From: Ovis canadensis
Lineage: Eukaryota; Chordata; Mammalia; Artiodactyla; Bovidae
Length of the DNA: 64,000 nt
Reading direction: 5' to 3'
NCBI RefSeq assembly: GCF_042477335.2
Contig: NC_091255.1
Coordinates: 29,366,501 to 29,430,500 of the forward strand
Positions 58,301 through 64,000 of this stretch are shown piece by piece. The first letter of the stretch is position 1. Every line of letters begins with the position of its first letter. The position numbers were made by a program, and so were the translations under genes. The notes under the pieces are model-generated. The model had not been told where the DNA came from. It did not search any database and saw nothing but the letters and a program-made list of their open reading frames with translations.

Positions 58301-60163
58301 CTGTCACCATGGCACCTGCTGCTGGGGTGTGTCTGGGTCCCACCTGCCTGGCCTCGCCAGGACCGCCCCACACTCTGCTCACCCGGCTTGCGCCCACAGA
58401 GATAGAAGGCCAACCGGTCAGTGAGCTCGTACTGGCACTCGACTAGCCGTTCCGCCAGCTCATGGTGCCCCGCCTGCCTGTGGGGAGGTCACACGGCTCA
58501 GCCCTTCAGCCACAGTCCACTGCCCACACCCGGCCAAGCCTCACCCTTTGGCTGGCCCTTACCTGGCATAATCAATGGGTGTACGGCCGTTAACATCTGG
58601 GGAGCCAGGGTCAGCCCCATATACCACAAGCAGCTCGGCCTGCAGCGTCTGACCTGCCTTGGCAGCCACATGCAGAGGTGTGGTGCCCTTCTCGGGGTGG
58701 AAGAAGTTGGCCTGGGCGCCCAGGGACAGCAGGCGCAGACATGTCTCCAGGTTGCCCGTTCGCACGCTTGAGTGCAGTTGCTGCGAGGAGCAGAGTGTGC
58801 AATAAATGGGTGTGTGTGTCCTCCCTCTCCCTGCCACAGCACCTAGTCCAGGCCCCTCGGGACTCTGGCCAGCTCCCGGGACCCGGCTGCAGTCAGGGCG
58901 GACCGAGGGCTGCAGTTCACGTCCAGGAATCACAGCTGCAGTCAGTCACCACTGACCGACCGCGAGCATGCAGTGCGCTTGGCTTAGAACAGACACTGTC
59001 CACGAGGTAGATACTCTCTTTTCCATTTTACAGATGAGAAAATGGAGGCTCTGCCCAACGTTTTCTGGCTCTTGGGTGGTGGCTGGGTGATTTCAGCCTT
59101 GCATGTGCACTCGGAGCAGAGGGGCCTTGATCGCACGTGGCCTGAGCATGCAATCCTGTCCTTCCACTGTGCCCACCGTTCTTGCCTGACCTGGCTGCCT
59201 TGGGGACCTAGGGCTCAGTGAGGATGGCATCATGGGTGAGGATGGGCCTGGTCCCCTCCCGAGGTGCCCCACAAACCTTGCTGAGGTCTTTGGCGGTGAC
59301 TCCGTCATCATCCCGGCAGGGCAGCTTGTGCACAAAAGCCAGCATCTGGTACTTGGCCCTGATGAACTCAGACTTGATGGGGCTGCACGGGCCACGCAGG
59401 AGGAAAAGGGGAGCAAAGCGGGAGGGGTCAGGCACCCAGCTGCCTCCCAGGCTCGTGTCCTGACCGCATGGCTGCAGCCCCCGACCCCTCACGCCTGACT
59501 CACTGGACTTTGTCTTGGGGGTTGGCTTTACGCCGGCCGCTCTGCACCTGCGCGGGGTCCAGCAGGGAGTGCTCCCAGATGGAGTTGGCCCCATTGCTGG
59601 CGAGCGTGTGCACCATCTGTGGGCAGGAGGCACCAGAGTGAGCATGCCCACTGCGCACCAGCAGACACCTCCGAGCCCCGGACTGGACGCGGCACCAACA
59701 GGCCTACTGTGTGCCTGGCACTGTCACACCCCCAACCCAGTCTGGCCATCCAAGGATGTGGGTCCGGTTGAGCACTTCAGGGGTCGTGCTGGGTACGTGA
59801 AGGCTCTCAGTGGTTAAGCTCCATACTGCACGCTCAGAAGCGGCAGAGTTGGGGTGAACGCCCAGGTCTGTGTGGCTCCAGTCCTGGTGGCCTCTCTGTG
59901 CCCAGGCGGCAAGGGGCAGGACTAGGCTCTGCCACGGGTGGGGGGCCCCAGGCAGCTGTGTGTGTGGGCACGGGGAAGTGTGCCTGCGCTCAGCACGCCC
60001 TGAGGAAAGACAGGAAGCACCTCGGGTACCTGCAGCAGGGTGGGCGGCCAGGCGCTGTGGCGGAGGTGCTTGACGATGGAGATGTGGCGTCCCAGACTCC
60101 GGTGCACGCTGCAGCACTCGTCACACACGAGCACGCCCCTGCTGATGGAGGCCCAGCCAGGGT
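52107..60163 (-). CDS. GIT1: GIT1, ARF GTPase-activating protein GIT1 (exons 2-20; exon 1 outside the window)
   Basis: Nineteen exons join in one frame to the TGA at 52107-52109. With an expected 17-residue exon 1 the protein is 761 residues, the usual length of the main form. Order: ArfGAP zinc finger (its first Cys pair is in exon 1; the second, VCDEC, is here), three ankyrin repeats (about 132-228), Spa2-homology region (about 250-370) that binds PIX, a leucine-rich coiled coil (about 410-475), a Pro/Ser-rich linker with Tyr545, Tyr554 and Tyr598, and a C-terminal focal-adhesion-targeting-like bundle (about 647-761) that binds paxillin. GIT1 is a scaffold with PIX at focal adhesions and synapses that turns off Arf6; these roles are family knowledge. 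No break is seen. Confidence 0.97.
52458..52521 (-). CDS. GIT1: GIT1 exon 19 (to residue 691)
   Basis: 64 bp, acceptor GCCCAG, donor GTACAG. It encodes (S)FVPCSEKIHLAVTEMASL and FPK. Confidence 0.95.
52639..52821 (-). CDS. GIT1: GIT1 exon 18 (about residues 609-669)
   Basis: 183 bp, acceptor CCCCAG, donor GTATGG. It encodes LEGKRFLELGKEEDF through AAQEFKHD, the start of the FAT-like bundle. Confidence 0.95.
52922..52995 (-). CDS. GIT1: GIT1 exon 17 (residues 585-608)
   Basis: 74 bp, acceptor CTCCAG, donor GTGAGG. It encodes SKLSRHGSGADSDYENTQ and SGDPLL, including Tyr598. Confidence 0.95.
53113..53199 (-). CDS. GIT1: GIT1 exon 16 (residues 556-584)
   Basis: 87 bp, phase 0, acceptor TTTCAG, donor GTAACG. 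It encodes IRKGVSASAVPFTPSSPLL and on to GSRHT. Confidence 0.95.
53387..53440 (-). CDS. GIT1: GIT1 exon 15 (residues 538-555)
   Basis: 54 bp, phase 0, acceptor CCCCAG, donor GTAAGC. It encodes ELEDDAIYSVHVPAGLYR and carries both Tyr545 and Tyr554, known phosphorylation positions. Confidence 0.95.
53531..53761 (-). CDS. GIT1: GIT1 exon 14 (residues 461-537)
   Basis: 231 bp, phase 0, acceptor TCTCAG, donor GTGAGC. It ends the coiled coil (IHKLQAENLQLR) and continues into a Pro/Ser-rich linker. Confidence 0.95.
53860..54012 (-). CDS. GIT1: GIT1 exon 13 (residues 410-460)
   Basis: 153 bp, phase 0, acceptor CTGCAG, donor GTGAGG. It encodes SMDSSDLSDGAVTLQ then the coiled-coil heptads (YLELKKALAASEAKVQQL). 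Confidence 0.95.
54105..54238 (-). CDS. GIT1: GIT1 exon 12 (about residues 365-409)
   Basis: 134 bp, acceptor CCTCAG. It encodes (D)NLELSARGQSDLDDQHD through NNRAR. The donor reads CGG/GTCCGA, weak beyond the GT, but the protein junction RAR/SMDSS is the conserved one. Confidence 0.92.
54340..54451 (-). CDS. GIT1: GIT1 exon 11 (residues 328-364)
   Basis: 112 bp, acceptor TCCCAG, donor GTGGGA. It encodes GRQKLARFNAREFATLII through KSLGSPT, part of the Spa2-homology region. Confidence 0.95.
54801..54898 (-). CDS. GIT1: GIT1 exon 10 (about residues 295-327)
   Basis: 98 bp, acceptor CCACAG, donor GTGAGC. It encodes (V)WLATQNHSTLVTERSAV through SATRNQ. Confidence 0.95.
55453..55525 (-). CDS. GIT1: GIT1 exon 9 (residues 271-294)
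   Basis: 73 bp, acceptor CTCCAG, donor GTGAGC. It encodes LSNRLFEELAMDVYDEVD and RRENDA, the core of the first Spa2-homology repeat. Confidence 0.95.
55899..55947 (-). CDS. GIT1: GIT1 exon 8 (about residues 254-270)
   Basis: 49 bp, acceptor CCACAG, donor GTGAGT. It encodes (S)LDLSELAKAAKKKLQA. Confidence 0.94.
56625..56740 (+). mobile_element. CHR-type SINE fragment
   Basis: GGAATTCCCTGGTGATCTAG head, then GGCTCAGTCCCTGGCTGGGG and an A-rich end, in the GIT1 intron between exons 7 and 8. Confidence 0.75.
56755..56855 (+). mobile_element. MIR SINE fragment
   Basis: TTATTTAATCTTAACAGCCC, AAGGCTCAGAGAGGTTAAGG and ACACAGCCAGCCAGTGGC are MIR core features. Confidence 0.75.
58005..58047 (-). CDS. 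GIT1: GIT1 exon 7 (about residues 240-253)
   Basis: 43 bp, acceptor TTTCAG-like (ATTCAG), donor GTGAGT. It encodes (D)HKNGHYIIPQMAD. A 2-kb intron separates it from exon 8. Confidence 0.94.
58383..58477 (-). CDS. GIT1: GIT1 exon 6 (about residues 208-239)
   Basis: 95 bp, acceptor CCACAG, donor GTGAGC. It encodes QAGHHELAERLVECQYELT and on to CGRKP, covering the end of ankyrin repeat 3. Confidence 0.95.
58563..58780 (-). CDS. GIT1: GIT1 exon 5 (residues 136-207, ankyrin repeats)
   Basis: 218 bp, acceptor TCGCAG, donor GTAAGG. It contains the ankyrin signatures TPLHVAAKAGQ and GRTPIDYA. Confidence 0.96.
58980..59075 (+). mobile_element. MIR SINE fragment
   Basis: ATTTTACAGATGAGAAAATG and GAGGCTCTG match the MIR core, in GIT1 intron 4. 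Confidence 0.65.
59277..59382 (-). CDS. GIT1: GIT1 exon 4 (about residues 100-135)
   Basis: 106 bp, acceptor GTGCAG, donor GTTTGT. It encodes PIKSEFIRAKYQMLAFVHK through AKDLSK, the end of the ArfGAP domain. Confidence 0.95.
59504..59616 (-). CDS. GIT1: GIT1 exon 3 (residues 63-99)
   Basis: 113 bp, acceptor CCACAG, donor GTGAGT. It encodes MVHTLASNGANSIWEHSLL and on to PQDKV, inside the ArfGAP domain. Confidence 0.95.
60030..60163 (-). CDS. GIT1: GIT1 exon 2 (about residues 18-62, ArfGAP zinc finger)
   Basis: 134 bp, acceptor CCGCAG, donor GTACCC. It encodes (D)PGWASISRGVLVCDECCSV through PPTLLQ. It holds the second zinc-binding Cys pair and the conserved Arg of RSLGRH used by ArfGAPs for catalysis. 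Confidence 0.96.
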
Positions 60164-60749
60164 CTGCGGGGCGGGCAGGGACAAGGGTCAGCCACAGCCA
60201 GACACGGCTGAGCCTCTGAGCACGGCCCTTGACCTGCACGGTGCTTAGCTCTCCATGCACAATTTGCACACTCAGTCCCCTAAGGATTGGGGAGCTGGGC
60301 CACTGAGGAGGGCGCTAAGCTCTGGAGGAGGGAGGGAGGGACTCCCCGAAGGCTTGCTCCAGCGGCCACTTATGGAGCCAAGCCCTTTCCTGCACGTCTC
60401 TGCGCCCTGGGGAGGTGTGGTCCCCAGGGCCTCCTCAGTGGGCACAGCTTCCTGTGCTGCAACCACTGCTGCCAGGACCACAGTCCTTCTCCAGGGAACA
60501 AGACTGCTGCCCTAGCCCTGCCCCTAGGAGGCAAGAATCCCCAAGGACTGCATGCGCCGGACCGGTGCCACAACTCTCCGCACCCAGGCTTCTTTTGGAG
60601 TCACTGGTCCACCTGTCTGACCCATCACACCCTCCAGGGACACCCGCCTCTGCCCTCACCTGGGCAGGTAAGAAGCCTTTTCATGACAGCCTCCCACCAC
60701 CATCACTGATGGGTGAGCTGGAGCCCCGCTTAAGGGGGATGGAGGGGGC

Positions 60750-60955
60750 AAAGGAACCAACACTTGCCGAGCACCCACTGGGGACCAGCTGGGAGTGCCA
60801 TCAGTATGGCGCCTCTAACAACTGTCAGGCAAGGCGGGAAATACTACCCCCCGCTTCTCTGTCAAGCAACCCGTGTCTCAGAGATGTTAGGGTGCTTAGT
60901 CAAGGCCACCCAGCTCATGAGGGGGATTGCTGGGATGTGAACCCTGGTATTTAGA
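60750..60955 (+). mobile_element. MIR SINE
   Basis: CTTGCCGAGCACCCACTGGG start and CAAGGCCACCCAGCTCATGA with GTGAACCCTGG near the end. Confidence 0.7.
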
Positions 60956-62866
60956 TGTCCACACCAGCTGCTTTTGCAGCCCCAAAGTGGGTGACCCCAA
61001 GTGGGCCAGAGCCCTGGGAGTCACTCTCTACTCTTCCAGAAGTGAGCTTTGCAAGCAAGCAGAGGGACCAGAGAAGGGTGGGAGCTCCTGGGGTCCTTCT
61101 CAAGGGCAGCAGAGATGCCTCCCACCCCAGGCCCCTTCGGGGAGGGGGAGGAGACAGCTGCAAACAGCTCAGGCTGCAGAAAGGTCACGGGGAGAAAGCA
61201 GCCATTGTGTGTGGCCGGAGAGTGGGGGCAGGGAGACGCTCTCCCAGGACTCTGCGCTCTGCCCAGCCCCCCGCCTGTCTCAGGAAGCCCCATCCTGGGG
61301 GGTTGGGTGGGGGGCTGGCTCTCTGCCTTGCCCATAGCACTCAAATTGTCCACAGTGGTCCCCACTGGGGGAGGGGACAGGCTAGGGGTGATGAGAGCCT
61401 CTCCCAGCAGAAGGCAGTTCTCAGGCCCCTCCCCGCGAGGACGTCCATCAGAGCTCCCCAGGGCTGTGAGGAAACTGAGTCAGCGCAGCCTGAGCGGTGA
61501 TGGAGTCTCCTCCGCGGCACAGAAACAGGAAGAGGAAGGAGTGGCCCCGCTCTCTGGGTCTAGGTTTTAGGGACCTGCCCCCAAAATAGGACAGAGGGGT
61601 GCAGGAGGTGCCCCCGCCCAGCTTCATCGGAGGCTGACTCTGGGGGCCACCATCTCTGCCAAGAGGGGGAGCCCTAGAGCAAACAGGAGCGCTGGCTTGA
61701 CCCAACCGGTCTGGCCCCAGGCAAGAAACGCTCCCTCCCCCGCTCCAAACCCCACTGGGTCAGGGGTCTGCCTGCCAGCCACCTCCGGCCAGCCCAGGCA
61801 GGAAGCTGGAAATGACGCAGCCCAAATTCCTCCTGTTGAAATGGTGGGGTTTCCTGTCAGCAGGGAGCCGCCCAGGCCAGGATCATAAATGGGCCGCTCT
61901 AAGGCCTCCACCCCAAGCCCATGGTCCTCCTGGAGGAGCCAGGCCTGGGTGGGCTGGCCAGCCATCCGGCGCCAGAGCAGACACGCTAACCCCTGAAGGC
62001 GGCAGGGACCAGGATCTGGGCAAAGGGGTCCAACTCTCCACTCTCCCAGCCTGGTGGAGGGGTCCCCCCTCTCCTACAGTGACCTGAACCAGGTGGGCAG
62101 GGGAACACTGCCCTGGTCTGGGGCACAACGGTGCCAGCTCAGTTCTGGGTGACATAATTGGGTCACTCTGCTCCCTACTTCCTCTGCCCAAGAGGCCTGG
62201 GCCTCCCCCAGCTGGCGCCCCCATGCCCCACCTAGACCAGTTCCGAAGCTGAAAGGCCAGGAAGGGGTTCTGAAAGTCAAACGGCTACTGCAATTTGAGA
62301 TTAAGGGACCCATGCCCGCTAAAAGGCTTCCAGGACCAAACTCGGGGCAGAAAGGACAGGGAACGTGAGGGTTAGGGGGTGCGGCCACCTCCTCAACATC
62401 TGCCAAGTTTCCCAGTGGGGCTGGGGTGCAGGGGTCCCGTGTGTGTGCCAGGTGGCAGGAGTCCTGGAATAATGCGAAGCAGCACCAAGCCCATGGTCGC
62501 CTCTACTGAGGGGAATTCATACCACCACCCAAAGCCACCAGTGGTCTCTGGAGCCAGTGGCCAGCCTTTCCTATCTCGGCACCTGGGCAAGATGGACAAG
62601 CCCATCATCTTGAAAGCAGGCAAGAGTAATCTACTCCATGGGGACAGAGGTCACAGTGGCGGTTCCCTGTGGGGGCCAGGGCGGGGGGGGGGGGGCAGTG
62701 CGGGCATTGACACAGAAAGCCCTTTAGAGTGTTGCACGGGCTCTACTTCTGGATCGCTCTACTTCTGGATTCAAGTTGTGGCTACAGAGTTATGTATGTA
62801 TACAGGTAAAGACTCATCAGGCTACAGAGTAGGGTACAGGCACTTTGTTGTACAGAAGTTGTGAGT

Positions 62867-63003
62867 GTGTGCTAACTCGTGTCTGACTCTCTGCGATCTC
62901 ATGGACTATAGGTCCCCCCTGCATCCCCCCCCCACCAGCTCCTCCGTCCATGGGATGTTCCAGGCAAGAATACTGGAGTGGGTTGCCACTTCCTTTTCCA
63001 GGG
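62867..63003 (-). mobile_element. Bov-A SINE fragment
   Basis: Reversed Bov-A monomer with an expanded C-run (about 62926-62933), ending TTGCCACTTCCTTTTCCAGG. Confidence 0.8.
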
Positions 63004-64000
63004 GTACATAAGCTACACCTCAGTGAAAGCAAAAAGCTCAGCATTCACCCCGGCCCACAATTTACATCATGAAGAGACAAATGAAATTGCAGGTTCCCAG
63101 ACGCCTTTAGCTGGTGGCCAGCCTTGCTCACTCAAGATGCCTGTTAAGACGGGCATTGTGAGGGCTTCACGTCTGTGCCAGGGGCTGCCCGAGCCCGCGG
63201 GCTGCCCGGGGGCCCAGGGTGCAACACGCACGCCCTTAGAGATGAGCCGGCTGTGCGGCAGGTGGAGTGGACGGGCGGGACAGGGGAGACACACATCCTC
63301 CATGGTTCCCAAGGCAGGCAGGGTCACAGACGGTGCCTGGCGAGACAGCACCAGCCGCCAGGGCTGGCAGCCGTGCCACGCTCACAACACACTCAAGACT
63401 TGTCTCATGCACCCAGGCCTGGGAGGAGGATGGGGCTCTTTGGCGTCAGGCTCATCTCACCTTTTACCTCAAGACCCCGCAAATTCACCACTCACAAAGA
63501 GACAACAACCTTGCTCCCAGGGCTGGGTCTGCAGGGCTCCGAATACAGTGAGAGGCCTACGACTTCAGGTAGGAACCACACACCAATGAGGGGGCTTTGG
63601 GCCTGGGCTCCAAACTGCTAGTTTCTCTCCAGCCTCTTACCTGGGCTGTTACAGGTCCCAGACTGAAAAATGCCCCAAGGAGAAGTCAGGGTCTTGAGAA
63701 GCCTCCAATCCCTTGGGGGAATGCCTGCTCTGTGCTAGAAACCATGCTGGGTGCTGGGGTGAGCAAGACTTTATCGGCACCCTGCACGCCTCACATCCTC
63801 ACCTCAGCACCTGCCTCCTCCTGACCTGCTTTCTGGATCGGGGCCCGGGGGTGGGGTGGGGGTGGGGAGGTTCCCAGGAGCACACAGGACTCTGTGGGAT
63901 GAGGACCAGGGATAGGAGCCAGGCACCCCAACACATGAGAGACACACCACTCCTGCCCATGCCCACCGGGCATCCAGAGGCTTCCAATCAAGTAGTCAAA

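Larger units (their letters stand above)
60164..64000 (-). other. GIT1: GIT1 intron 1 (5' part outside the window)
   Basis: About 3.8 kb, GC-rich, without a CpG island or an exon starting MSRKGPRAEVCADC, so coding exon 1 and the promoter should lie past the right edge. It contains a MIR near 60750-60950, a G-run near 62680-62695, a Bov-A fragment at 62867-63003 and a short MIR-like piece near 63720-63790. Long open frames here match no protein I know. Confidence 0.75.

Noticed and set aside
60164-64000. Long open frames in GIT1 intron 1 (for example 61049-61570, 62978-63589)
   Set aside because: No homology recognised, no splice or start context, and GC-rich sequence explains their length. 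One overlaps a Bov-A fragment.

Overview
The window is nuclear DNA from a ruminant, most likely a bovid. BovB (RTE-type) LINEs, Bov-A/Bov-A2 and Bov-tA SINEs and CHR-type tRNA-derived SINEs occur throughout, and the protein-coding exons read as close orthologues of mammalian genes. The gene order TAOK1 (+), ABHD15 (-), TP53I13 (+), GIT1 (-) is the one known from human 17q11.2. I recall cattle chromosome 19 as the syntenic location, but the sequence alone cannot fix the species.

Layout. Positions 1-33980 hold the 3' two thirds of TAOK1: ten coding exons (residues 278-1001), introns full of repeats, and a 3' UTR of about 8.9 kb ending at an AATAAA. From about 33980 to 40464 is AT-rich intergenic DNA with a Bov-tA, a Bov-A2, a GTGC microsatellite and a diverged 95-bp duplication. 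ABHD15 (two coding exons, complete, 468 aa) lies on the minus strand at 40465-44279. A CpG-rich block (about 43.4-46.4 kb) separates its start from the divergently transcribed TP53I13 (seven exons, complete, 395 aa, 46335-50289). TP53I13 and GIT1 converge tail to tail, with poly(A) signals about 440 bp apart. GIT1 exons 2-20 occupy 60163 down to 52107. Its first coding exon, which should carry about 17 residues, is beyond the right edge, and 60164-64000 is intron 1.

Exon boundaries were set from GT/AG dinucleotides, unbroken frame and total protein length. The lengths come out at 724 residues for the TAOK1 portion, 468 for ABHD15, 395 for TP53I13, and 761 for GIT1 if exon 1 supplies 17. I saw no frameshift or premature stop in any of the four.

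No new gene system was found. The most informative structures are in the mobile elements: a BovB copy at 12765-16702 whose 5' third is inverted and which is flanked by a target-site duplication (a twin-priming signature); several SINEs nested in other repeats with readable target-site duplications; and a telomere-like 5' extension on one Bov-tA. On the gene side, the ABHD15 nucleophile elbow has Gly where an alpha/beta hydrolase normally has Ser, and nine successive TAOK1 exons are all phase-0 and divisible by three. Base composition changes sharply from AT-rich (TAOK1 side) to GC-rich (from about 40 kb on).
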